Positions 1-7,798 of a stretch of DNA of 64,000 nucleotides are shown here, piece by piece. The notes beneath the pieces are model-generated. The model searched no databases. It saw only the letters and a list, made by a program, of their open reading frames with translations, and was not told the origin of the DNA. Where the stretch lies: the NCBI GenBank assembly GCA_016191815.1, contig JACPVI010000037.1, positions 1 through 64,000 on the forward strand. The letters run 5' to 3'. The stretch's first letter is position 1. Each line of letters begins with the position of its first letter. This DNA comes from Myxococcales bacterium (GTDB lineage: Bacteria > Myxococcota > Myxococcia > Myxococcales > Myxococcaceae). Both the position numbers and the translations under genes were made by a program.

Positions 1-1266
1 ACTCCCGTCGGGAACCGCAACATCATCATCGTCTTCATCTGGATCCTCTGGTGGTTCGCGCTGATCGCCATCATGGTGCCGTTCGCCTCGCGCATCTGGT
101 GCACCATGTGCCCGCTGCCGTTCTTCGGCGAGTGGCTGCAGCGGCTCGCGCTGATCAAGGTGCGCCCGGGCAAGACGGCCGGATTGAACAACCGGATGTT
201 CGGCCTCAATCTCAAGTGGCCCAAGGCGCTGACCAACATCTGGCTGCAGAACTTCGGCTTCCTCACTCTCTGCACCTTCAGCGCGCTCCTCGTCACCCGT
301 CCGATCGTCACCGCCGGGGTGCTCGGCTCGTTCATCGTGGTGGCGCTGGTGCTGGGGGCCGTCTACCGGCTGCGCGCCTTCTGCAACTACGTGTGTCCGG
401 TGAGCGGCTTCTTGAGCCTCTACTCGATGGCGTCGATGATCGAGCTGCGGCCCAAGGATTCAGGCGTCTGTCTCAAGTGCAAGCCCAAGGCCTGTCGAAC
501 GGGAAGCGAGAACGCCTGGGCCTGCTCTTGGGCGGTGTACATGGGCAAGCTCGAGCGGAACAACTATTGCGGGCTGTGCCTCGAGTGCATCAAGGCCTGC
601 CCCAACGACAACATCGCCCTGAACGCCCGCCCCTTCGCGTCCGACACCATCATCAAGGGCTACGACGAGGCCTGGAAGGGCTTCATCATGCTCGCCTTGG
701 CGATGGCCTACTCGGTCATCCTCTTGGGCCCTTACGGCACCATCAAGGACTGGGCGAACGTCACCGAGACGGGCGCCTGGAAGGGCTTCGGGGTGTACGC
801 GGCCATCCTCTGGGTTTCGGCGCTGGTCGCGCTGCCCGCCGCCTTCTACGGGGCCGCTCGCCTGGCGCGACGGGTGGCCGGCGGCGCCGCCAAGGCGGTG
901 AAGGAGGTCTTCCTCGGCTACGCATACATCCTGGTGCCGCTGGGGCTATTGGCCTGGATCGCCTTCAGCGTGCCGCTGCTGTTCGTCAACGGCGCCTACA
1001 TCTTGGCGGTCGCGTCTGACCCGTTCGGCTGGGGGTGGGACCTCTTCGGCACGGCGCACGTTCCCTGGACGCCGGTCATCCCCGAGTACCTCGTCTACGT
1101 GCAGATGCCGCTGCTCGCGATTGGGCTGCTCTACGCGCTGAGGTGCGGTTACCAGGCCGGGCTCCGGCTCTTCGGCTCGGAGCGCGCCGCCTGGCGAGGG
1201 CTGTTGCCCATCGGCGGGTTCGCGACCGCGGTGACGCTCGGGTTCCTCGTCTTCTTCGTCGGGTGA
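1..1266 (+). CDS. Membrane-bound 4Fe-4S polyferredoxin (NapH/NosR/CcoG-like), 5' truncated
   Basis: The frame is open from base 1 and already encodes a hydrophobic helix before the first ATG (base 73), so the true start lies upstream of the window. Cysteine motifs visible are CTMCP, CNYVCP, CLKCKPKAC and CGLCLECIKACP, the last being a classic ferredoxin cluster site. Several hydrophobic helices flank them, mostly in the C-terminal half. This is the pattern of NapH, NosR and CcoG-type integral membrane ferredoxins that pass electrons between quinol and periplasmic partners or serve in oxidase/reductase assembly. The next gene starts 3 bases later and encodes a CuA/cytochrome c protein, so the pair probably belongs to a respiratory terminal reductase or oxidase system (nitrous oxide reduction is one possibility). 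The substrate cannot be fixed from this fragment. Confidence 0.8.
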   Translation, partial: TPVGNRNIIIVFIWILWWFALIAIMVPFASRIWCTMCPLPFFGEWLQRLALIKVRPGKTAGLNNRMFGLNLKWPKALTNIWLQNFGFLTLCTFSALLVTRPIVTAGVLGSFIVVALVLGAVYRLRAFCNYVCPVSGFLSLYSMASMIELRPKDSGVCLKCKPKACRTGSENAWACSWAVYMGKLERNNYCGLCLECIKACPNDNIALNARPFASDTIIKGYDEAWKGFIMLALAMAYSVILLGPYGTIKDWANVTETGAWKGFGVYAAILWVSALVALPAAFYGAARLARRVAGGAAKAVKEVFLGYAYILVPLGLLAWIAFSVPLLFVNGAYILAVASDPFGWGWDLFGTAHVPWTPVIPEYLVYVQMPLLAIGLLYALRCGYQAGLRLFGSERAAWRGLLPIGGFATAVTLGFLVFFVG

Positions 1267-1269
1267 GCC

Positions 1270-2208
1270 ATGCACGCAGGCATTCAGGAAGTCGCAGGGG
1301 TGGTGCTGACGGCGGCGGTGCTGGCAGGGTTGCCGGTGGCCGTCGCATCGCACGAAAGGTCGCGGGGGCCCTCGGGAGCGCGAGTCATCGAGCTGACCGG
1401 CGTGATGAAGGACGGCGCATGGACTGACCAGCCGGTGACGGCGGCCAGCTATTGGCGCAGCCACTATCGGCCGGCCACGGTGGAGCTGCGGGTCGGCGAG
1501 GAGGTGGTGCTGCGGCTGAAGAGCGCCGACGTGACGCACGGCTTCTACGTGCCCGAGCTGGGCCTTGGCCCCGTAGAGGTCGAGCCGGGCCACGTGGTCG
1601 AGCTTCGGGTGAAGCCGGACCGGCCGGGCGAATTCACCTACTACTGCACCGCCGTCTGCGGTGAGTGTCACCACTTCATGCGCGGCATAATCCGCGTGCT
1701 GGGAGACGGCGCGCCTGCCCCGGCAGTGGCCTCCGCCGAAGGGACCTGTCCCCACCACGCACCGGCGCCCAACTTTCTTTCTCTGGCGGAGCGAGGCGCC
1801 CACCTGTTTCGGACCAAAGGGTGCGTGAAGTGCCACGGCGAGGGTGGGAAAGGTGGAGTGGTCAACCCCAACTACCTGAAGGACACGGTGCCCGCCCTCG
1901 ATGAGCTCGCGGAACGGATGATGCTCTTCGAGCGCAGCGAGGCAGAGCTCGTCGTCGGGCTGATCGAGCAGCGAGCCGACCTGACGAGCCTGGCCGACAA
2001 GCCGCCTTTCCCGCGGTACGGAGGCTTCCTGGCGCAGTACGGGGCGATCGAGCAGTTGATCCGCAGCGGGAACCCGGCCGCCAAGAAGGATCCGGCCGGC
2101 CCGACTCCTCCGCTGCAGATGCCCGCGTGGGGCGGACAACTCTCAGCGGAGGACATCGACGGCCTGATCGCCTACCTCATCCGGCAATACCCCTGGGACG
2201 ACGAATAG
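1270..2208 (+). CDS. CuA cupredoxin domain fused to monoheme cytochrome c
   Basis: This is a 312-residue exported protein with an N-terminal hydrophobic signal/anchor (about residues 8-27). Residues 60-145 form a cytochrome-oxidase-subunit-II-like cupredoxin. The CuA ligand set is complete: His90 (VTHGF), Cys126, Cys130, His134 and Met137 in C-TAV-C-GEC-H-HF-M. A second domain has one heme site CVKCH (185-189) and a likely axial Met in LQMPAW near the C-terminus. The family passes electrons from CuA to a catalytic partner; the fused heme would feed CuA. It is 3 bases downstream of the polyferredoxin gene and is clearly cotranscribed with it. It converges with the regulator gene downstream (24-base gap). 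It could be subunit II of an oxidase whose subunit I is outside the window, or a stand-alone electron shuttle. Confidence 0.85.
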   Translation: MHAGIQEVAGVVLTAAVLAGLPVAVASHERSRGPSGARVIELTGVMKDGAWTDQPVTAASYWRSHYRPATVELRVGEEVVLRLKSADVTHGFYVPELGLGPVEVEPGHVVELRVKPDRPGEFTYYCTAVCGECHHFMRGIIRVLGDGAPAPAVASAEGTCPHHAPAPNFLSLAERGAHLFRTKGCVKCHGEGGKGGVVNPNYLKDTVPALDELAERMMLFERSEAELVVGLIEQRADLTSLADKPPFPRYGGFLAQYGAIEQLIRSGNPAAKKDPAGPTPPLQMPAWGGQLSAEDIDGLIAYLIRQYPWDDE

Positions 2209-2232
2209 GAGGGCCTTCGATGGCGACGACGA

Positions 2233-3603
2233 TCACAGCAGGCCGAACTTCTTGAGCCGGTACCTCAGCGTGTCGCGGCTGATCCCCAACAGCCTCGCCG
2301 CCTGAGACTGGTTGCCGTGCGACTTGTCCATCGCCTCCAGGATCAGCCGGCGCTCGGCGGCGGTCAGCGACATCACCCCATCCCCCTGCTCGGCCGCGGG
2401 CGGCGCCGGCAGGCGGGCCTCCCGGATCTCCTGGGGGAGATGCTCAGGCCTGAGCTCGTCGGCACTCGGGTGCAGGATGAACGCCCGCTCGATCACGTTC
2501 CTCAGCTCGCGCACGTTCCCCGGCCACCCGTAGCCCACCAAGAGCTCCAGCGCCGGCGGAGAGATGTACCGCACCTCCCGCTTCAGCTCTTGGTTGTACT
2601 TGGAGACGAAATGCGCCGCGAGCAGCGGGAGGTCCTCTTTGCGCTCACGCAGGGGAGGCACCCTGATGCGCACCACGTTCAGCCGGAAGAAGAGGTCGGC
2701 CCGGAACAGCCCCTCCTGCACCCGCTCGGCCAGATTGACGTTGGTGGCGGCGATCACCCGGACGTCGACGTGAAGCTGGGTGATGCCTCCCACCCGGCGG
2801 AAGGTCTTGTCCTCCAAGAGCCGCAGGAGCTTCGCCTGGCCCCCCGCCGGCAGATCGCCGATCTCGTCCAGCATCACCGAGCCGCCATCCGCGTTCTCGA
2901 ACAGGCCCCGCTTCTGCGCCCTGGCGTCGGTGAACGCGCCCCGCTCGTGTCCGAACAGCTCGCTCTCCAACAACTGCTCGGGCAGGGTGGCGCAGTTGAG
3001 CTGCAAGAACGGCCGGTCCGCCCGCGCACTGGCGTAGTGGATCGAACGCGCCACCACCTCCTTGCCCGACCCGCTCTCGCCCTCGATCAGCACGGTGGTG
3101 GCGTTGCTCGCCGCCAGCCTCGACACCAGCTCTCGCACCTCGTTGACCACCGGGGCATTGCCCACCATGGCGGCCAAGGCGGCGGCGTGGCCGTTCCCGG
3201 GAGTCGCCCGGGTGGCGATCTGCTTGCGAGTGGAGGCGGCGGACAGGGCCCGCTCCACCACCTCGTCCAGGGTGGCGAGAGGGAAGGGCTTCACCAGGAA
3301 GTCCACCGCCCCGTGCTTCATCGCCTCCACCGCCACGTCCACCGTGCTGTGGGCGGACATCATCACCACCACCAGCTCCGGGTTCAAAGTCAACGCCCGC
3401 CTCAGCGTCGCCACTCCGTCCAACCCGGGCAGCCGCACGTCCAGGAGCGCCACGTCCGGAGTCGCCGAGGTGATCAGCTCCAGCGCGCGCTCGCCCGACT
3501 CGGCGGTCTCCACCTGGTAGCCCCGCCTTGCCAGCCGCTCGCTCACCGACCAGCGGATCAGCTTCTCGTCGTCGACCACCAGGACGCGCGCGGTGCTGTT
3601 CAT
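2233..3603 (-). CDS. Sigma-54-dependent NtrC-family response regulator
   Basis: A 456-residue protein with the full three-domain architecture. The receiver domain (1-120) has acidic residues D11/D12 and phospho-acceptor D55 in LLDVRLPG. The AAA+ domain carries the Walker A motif GESGSGKE and the sigma-54 contact loop GAFTDA. The C-terminus is a Fis-type helix-turn-helix (NQSQAARLLGISRDTLRYRL). The family activates sigma-54 RNA polymerase when phosphorylated. Its start overlaps the stop of the upstream kinase gene by 4 bases, so kinase and regulator are cotranscribed. Sigma-54 promoter matches lie upstream of the 19-heme cytochrome (5542-5557) and of the tetraheme cytochrome (12522-12538), making those the obvious candidate targets (inference). 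Confidence 0.95.
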   Translation of the reverse strand: MNSTARVLVVDDEKLIRWSVSERLARRGYQVETAESGERALELITSATPDVALLDVRLPGLDGVATLRRALTLNPELVVVMMSAHSTVDVAVEAMKHGAVDFLVKPFPLATLDEVVERALSAASTRKQIATRATPGNGHAAALAAMVGNAPVVNEVRELVSRLAASNATTVLIEGESGSGKEVVARSIHYASARADRPFLQLNCATLPEQLLESELFGHERGAFTDARAQKRGLFENADGGSVMLDEIGDLPAGGQAKLLRLLEDKTFRRVGGITQLHVDVRVIAATNVNLAERVQEGLFRADLFFRLNVVRIRVPPLRERKEDLPLLAAHFVSKYNQELKREVRYISPPALELLVGYGWPGNVRELRNVIERAFILHPSADELRPEHLPQEIREARLPAPPAAEQGDGVMSLTAAERRLILEAMDKSHGNQSQAARLLGISRDTLRYRLKKFGLL

Positions 3604-5108
3604 GCGGCCTGCTCCTCCGCCGGCTCGTGCACCGGCAGCGCCACGGTGAATACCGTGCCCCCTTCGGGCGGGCAGCTAAAGGCGATGTGCCCCCCGTGCT
3701 CGGCCACGATGCGCTCGGAGATCGCCAGCCCGAGCCCGTTGCCTCCCTGCCGGGTGGTGAAGAAGGGCTTGAAGATGTTGGAGCGGATCTCCAGCGGAAT
3801 CCCCGGGCCGGTGTCCGACACCTCCACCGTCACCCTTTCCGCCCGGAGGCCGGTGCGCACCGAGAGCGTGCCGGGGTGGCCGTTCATCGCCTGGCAGGCG
3901 TTGAGGCAGATGTTCAGGAACACCTGCTCGAGCTGGGCCGGGTCCGCCCACACCGAGGGCAGGCCCGACCGAAGCTCCCGCTCCATCTTGGCCACGCTCT
4001 TGCCGCGCCGGTGCTGAGCCACCAGGAAGAGCACCTTTTCCAACGTCTCGTTGACGTCGGTGCTCTGCTTCCGCGGCTGCCTTGGCCGGGCGAAGTCCAG
4101 CATCGCCTCCATGATCTGGGTCAGCCGGTTCACCTGGTGCTTCATCTCGGCCACCATCTCGCCGTGCCGAGGGGAGCCGGCCAGATCCTCGGCGAGAATC
4201 TCGAGCGCACCGGACAGCCCGGCCAAGGGGTTCTTGATCTCGTGCGCCAGGCCGGTGGCCACCTCGCCCACCACCGCGAAGCGGTCGGCGAGGCGGATGC
4301 GCTCCCGGTAGACCGCCTCCAGCTCGCTCCGGCTGCGCTGGAGCGCGGAGTACGTCGCGTCGAAGCCCCGCGCGGCGTGGCCCAGCTCGTCGGTGCGGCC
4401 CTCGTCGGCGAGCACGTGCGCTTGGCCCTCCTCGGCCCTCCTCATCACGTTCACCAAGCGCTGGAGCGGCCGGATGGCCTCCCGCCCGAGGAGCCACCAG
4501 GAGATGGCGATCAAGAGCAGCAGCGAGGGGATGGCGGTGAGGGCCAAAGTCTGCATCAGCCGGTCCTTCGCCGCCGTGACCGGAATCCGCGAGAAACGCA
4601 CCTCCAGCCAACCGCCGATGCCCTTGCCCTGGTCGTGGCAGCGGGCGCAGGAGTCATCCACCAGCGGCCGGAGGACCACGAGCTGGCTCCGATCTCCGGG
4701 CGCCACGAAGGACTTGGAGGCCAGCTCGTCGAGACGCCAGGCCCTGCCCCCGACCAACTCCGGCCGGGTGGAGTGGCGGACCACCCCATCGGAGTCGATC
4801 ACCGAGATCCACTCGATGTCCGCCCGGTGCACGGAGAGCGCGCGGAGCACCTCCGAGATGTCCGGCGGATCGGGGTGAATCAGCGCGGCGACGATTCCGC
4901 GCAACACCATGTCGGTGAACAGCTCCGCCCGCTCGCGGTTGGCGCGATCGATGTCCGCGCCGTGAAGGTGCACCGCCGAGACGACCATCGCTCCCAAGGT
5001 CGCCGCCGAGAGCACCGCGGTGGGGATGAGGATTCGCGTCCTCAAGCTTCCGTCGAGGCTGCTCCAGAGCTTCCTGATGAGCTCGATAAGGCGGGCGAAT
5101 ATTCTCAC
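3600..5108 (-). CDS. Sensor histidine kinase with extracytoplasmic CXXCH heme motif
   Basis: A 502-residue protein with a GTG start. TM1 is about 26-48, an extracytoplasmic sensor spans about 49-186, and TM2 is about 188-208. HAMP lies about 209-262, the HisKA box has His289 in GLAHEIKNPLAG, and HATPase_c motifs follow (NACQAM, DTGPGIP, GNGLGLAIS). Just before TM2 the sensor contains CARCH (residues 154-158), a covalent heme c attachment signature in a compartment where cytochrome c maturation operates. Heme-binding periplasmic sensors of this type are known in metal-reducing deltaproteobacteria and are thought to read redox state. It forms a two-gene operon with the sigma-54 activator downstream and is transcribed divergently from the 19-heme cytochrome gene. 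Heme occupancy is inferred. Confidence 0.92.
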   Translation of the reverse strand: MRIFARLIELIRKLWSSLDGSLRTRILIPTAVLSAATLGAMVVSAVHLHGADIDRANRERAELFTDMVLRGIVAALIHPDPPDISEVLRALSVHRADIEWISVIDSDGVVRHSTRPELVGGRAWRLDELASKSFVAPGDRSQLVVLRPLVDDSCARCHDQGKGIGGWLEVRFSRIPVTAAKDRLMQTLALTAIPSLLLLIAISWWLLGREAIRPLQRLVNVMRRAEEGQAHVLADEGRTDELGHAARGFDATYSALQRSRSELEAVYRERIRLADRFAVVGEVATGLAHEIKNPLAGLSGALEILAEDLAGSPRHGEMVAEMKHQVNRLTQIMEAMLDFARPRQPRKQSTDVNETLEKVLFLVAQHRRGKSVAKMERELRSGLPSVWADPAQLEQVFLNICLNACQAMNGHPGTLSVRTGLRAERVTVEVSDTGPGIPLEIRSNIFKPFFTTRQGGNGLGLAISERIVAEHGGHIAFSCPPEGGTVFTVALPVHEPAEEQAA

Positions 5109-5572
5109 GGGCGAATGCCAGAATCTGTTGCCAATCGCGTACCCAGCGCGGGGCGCCGCAAACCGGTCCTTGGCGAGTTGCCAGCCGCAGGCCTTGCGCT
5201 ATCCCCGCGGCAGCGCGCAGCTTCTGCATTCGGGGAAGCGCCGCGCCGCTCGGTCTTTCTCCGCGACTTCCCTACGTTTCCCGCCCTCCGGAGCGCTCCG
5301 GGCGCGCAAGCGCGGAGCGTGCTGCTCGGTCGATCGAAGGGTATCCCGCCCGGTGCTAGACAACCGGAGTCGAACCTCCGCCCCATCTCGCGCGCGATCA
5401 CCGGCGTCCTTTGTCTGGAGGTGCCCGCGCTCTGCCGGTCGAAGGGCCGAGCGCCTTCCCGCCTGGCGCTGGGCGGCTGCGCACCGCGCGCTCCCCCCTG
5501 GGTCATGCGAAGAAATCGCGTGCCGCAACGGCATCTTAGCGCGGCACCACCCTTGCTATCCCGGGAAGCTGA
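5109..5572. other. Divergent regulatory intergenic region between kinase and 19-heme cytochrome
   Basis: This 464-base stretch separates the divergent sensor-kinase gene and the 19-heme cytochrome gene. No convincing gene is seen. It contains a sigma-54 type promoter at its right end (5542-5557). Near the kinase end, between about 5105 and 5185, there are two copies of the heptamer TGGCAAC (minus strand), one of them within the interrupted palindrome TTGGCGAGTTGCCAG. These are plausible activator sites for the neighbouring NtrC-type regulator, roughly 360-430 bases upstream of the promoter. Confidence 0.5.
5542..5557 (+). promoter_or_regulatory. Sigma-54 type -24/-12 promoter for the 19-heme cytochrome
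   Basis: GGCAC at 5543-5547, five bases, then TTGCT at 5553-5557, giving the invariant GG and GC with the correct 12-base register (consensus TGGCAC-N5-TTGC). The only miss is C for T at the first position. The predicted transcription start (near 5568) is only a few bases before the ATG at 5573, which would make the message almost leaderless. Either that is real or the true start site is slightly different. Confidence 0.55.
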
Positions 5573-7798
5573 ATGGTCAACGGCGGTGGAAACGGGGCTG
5601 GCGCCCGGGGGTTCGAGCGCCCTGCGGCGAGCGCCGCGCCCCTAACACTGGCCGCGGCCTGCATTTTCTGCGCAGCGGCGTTACTTCCGGCGTTCGGCCA
5701 GGGGGGCAGCTCGGGGGCCGGCGCCTCCGGAGGCGTTGTCCCGATCGACGCGGGCGCTCCGACTTCCTCCGGTGTCGGTTCGGATGCGGCATCCGGAGCG
5801 GCCGACGCGGGTAGCGTGGGTACAGGTGCGAGCGGAAGCGGAGCCGGCGCGGGCGGCTCGAGCACCGGCGGCGGTGGTGCGGGCCCTGGCGCGAGCACCG
5901 TGGCGGGAGACGGTGGCACCGGCGCGGGCACGGATGCAGGAAGCTCCGGTGCTGACGTGAGCGGCGCGGGCACGGATGCGGGAAGCTCCGGTGCTGGCGC
6001 GAGTGGCGCGGGCACGGACGCAGGGAGCGCTCGCTCGGCGGATGCTGGCGCCTCTCCCGTCGGGCCAGCGGTAAAGACTGCCCCAGGGGCCACCGCACCC
6101 AGCGCCGCCTATGACGGCGCTTCCTGCACCGCCTGCCACGGCGAGCTCCTACAGCGCAAGTCGAAGCACGGCATCTTCAACAAGGGAGGCTGCCCGGACT
6201 GTCACCTGCCGGCCGAGGCGCCGGGCAAGTGCAAGACGGATCTCGGCCGCGGATGGAAGCTCGTGAAGGGGTACCCTGAGCTGTGCACCGGGTGCCACCA
6301 GATCGCCAACAAGACGCCTCTTCACCCGCCGATCGTGGCGATGGGGTGCAAGCCCTGCCACGACCCGCACGGCTCCGACAACCGCAAGCTGCTCAAGCGC
6401 TGGCCGGCGGACCAGCTCTGCTACCGCTGCCACGACCGAAAGGACGAAAAGGAGAACGTCCACACCGCGGTGAAGCTCTCCCTCTGCGTGGGTTGCCACA
6501 ACCCGCACTCTGGCGAGGAGTCGCCGCTGTTGCGCGCGCCGCGGGACAAGGTGTGCTTCCGCTGCCATGACCTCGAGTCGATCGCGATCGGCTCGATCAA
6601 GCACGTTCCGGTGATGGAAGGGCGTTGCCTCGACTGCCACGACCCGCACACCAGCGAGAACCCCAAGCAGACCAGGGCCAAGGGGAAGGCGCTCTGCCTG
6701 ACCTGCCACGACTCGAAGGCCCGTGGCGGAATTGACCGGCCAAGGCCCACCAAGCGCGTCGACCTCACCAAGAAGAACGTCCACAAGCCGGTCGAGCTGG
6801 GCAAGTGCCAGACCTGCCACGAGCAGACGCACACCGGAGAAAACCTCAAGTTCCTCAAGAAGCCGCCGCCGGACCTCTGCTACGGCTGCCACGATAGGAA
6901 GGACGACAAGAAGTTCACTCACTCGGCGCTGCGGGTGGGCGACTGCCCGGTGTGTCACAACCCGCACTCGAGCGACAACCCGACGCTCCTGTGGGATCCG
7001 CCCTCCAGCCGGCTTTGCTTCCGCTGCCACCAGGACGATGTCACCGGAAGGAATTTCGTCCATCGGCCGGTGGCGCTGGGCATGTGCATGGCCTGCCACG
7101 ACCCCCACGGCGCCGACAACCGGTTCAACCTCAAGCCCGGCACCGGCAAGCAGGTCTGCTATAGCTGCCACAAGGTGAAGGACGAGGTCGAGGTGAAGCA
7201 CCGCGCCCTGGAGCGCTACGGCTGCACCGCCTGCCACGACCCCCACGGCACCGCCAACCGCTTCATGCTGATCAAGCCGGTGAACGATCTCTGCCAGAGC
7301 TGCCACCTGGACAAGAAGGACGGCCTCCACGCGACCACCTTCGTCGCCGGAGGGCACAGGATCTCCGGCGAGTTCGATCCCCGCCGGCCCGGCCGCCGCT
7401 TCACCTGCGCGAGCTGCCACAACCCCCACGGCTCGAACAACCAGCGGATGTTCTACTTCGGAGAGAACGCCGCGGAGATGTGCGACGGCTGCCACGGCGA
7501 CCGCACCGGCAAGAATCCCGAGCTCAAGGACATCCACAACACTCCGCCCAAGGGTGACGGAGTCGACGCCGGGGCCTCGCTGCTCGATTCGGTGATCGAC
7601 GCGGGCACCTTCTTCGGGCCCCACCTGCCACCGATCCCCACCGCCTCCGAGGAGGTCTCCTCGGACGCGGGAACCGCCGGCACTCCGGAGGGCATTCCCA
7701 CCGCCTACGAGGAGCCCTTCGATGCCGGCCACGTCGTGCCTCCCGGGACGACGCCCACCGCCGCAGTGCCCAGCCCGTCTTCGGAGGTCGCTCCGTGA
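5573..7798 (+). CDS. Exported 19-heme c-type cytochrome (paired CXXCH family)
   Basis: A 741-residue protein. A hydrophobic signal segment lies around residues 22-43. About 130 residues of Gly/Ser/Ala-rich low-complexity sequence with recurrent SSGAGASGAGTDAGS-like units follow. Nineteen CXXCH motifs then lie between about residues 180 and 640, many in the doubled CXXCH-N/DPH(G/S) pattern of the Paired_CXXCH family (CHDPHG, CHNPHS). The C-terminal tail is again low-complexity with DAG motifs and no heme. Such proteins move electrons across or outside the envelope. The long flexible N-terminal region could reach through the periplasm or be glycosylated (inference). It is the first gene of an operon with a prolyl isomerase (4-base overlap, TGA/GTG) and a beta-propeller lipoprotein. 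A sigma-54 promoter lies immediately upstream. Confidence 0.93.
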   Translation: MVNGGGNGAGARGFERPAASAAPLTLAAACIFCAAALLPAFGQGGSSGAGASGGVVPIDAGAPTSSGVGSDAASGAADAGSVGTGASGSGAGAGGSSTGGGGAGPGASTVAGDGGTGAGTDAGSSGADVSGAGTDAGSSGAGASGAGTDAGSARSADAGASPVGPAVKTAPGATAPSAAYDGASCTACHGELLQRKSKHGIFNKGGCPDCHLPAEAPGKCKTDLGRGWKLVKGYPELCTGCHQIANKTPLHPPIVAMGCKPCHDPHGSDNRKLLKRWPADQLCYRCHDRKDEKENVHTAVKLSLCVGCHNPHSGEESPLLRAPRDKVCFRCHDLESIAIGSIKHVPVMEGRCLDCHDPHTSENPKQTRAKGKALCLTCHDSKARGGIDRPRPTKRVDLTKKNVHKPVELGKCQTCHEQTHTGENLKFLKKPPPDLCYGCHDRKDDKKFTHSALRVGDCPVCHNPHSSDNPTLLWDPPSSRLCFRCHQDDVTGRNFVHRPVALGMCMACHDPHGADNRFNLKPGTGKQVCYSCHKVKDEVEVKHRALERYGCTACHDPHGTANRFMLIKPVNDLCQSCHLDKKDGLHATTFVAGGHRISGEFDPRRPGRRFTCASCHNPHGSNNQRMFYFGENAAEMCDGCHGDRTGKNPELKDIHNTPPKGDGVDAGASLLDSVIDAGTFFGPHLPPIPTASEEVSSDAGTAGTPEGIPTAYEEPFDAGHVVPPGTTPTAAVPSPSSEVAP

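Noticed and set aside
5340-5430. tRNA-like segment on the minus strand (GGTTCGACTCC with AGACAA/TTGTCT ends)
   Set aside because: The T-arm pairs only with a 6-base loop, the total length is too short for a tRNA and no anticodon arm or CCA end fits.
6149-7732. Long antisense frame opposite the 19-heme cytochrome
   Set aside because: Shadow of repetitive CXXCH coding sequence in GC-rich DNA; no start context or homology.
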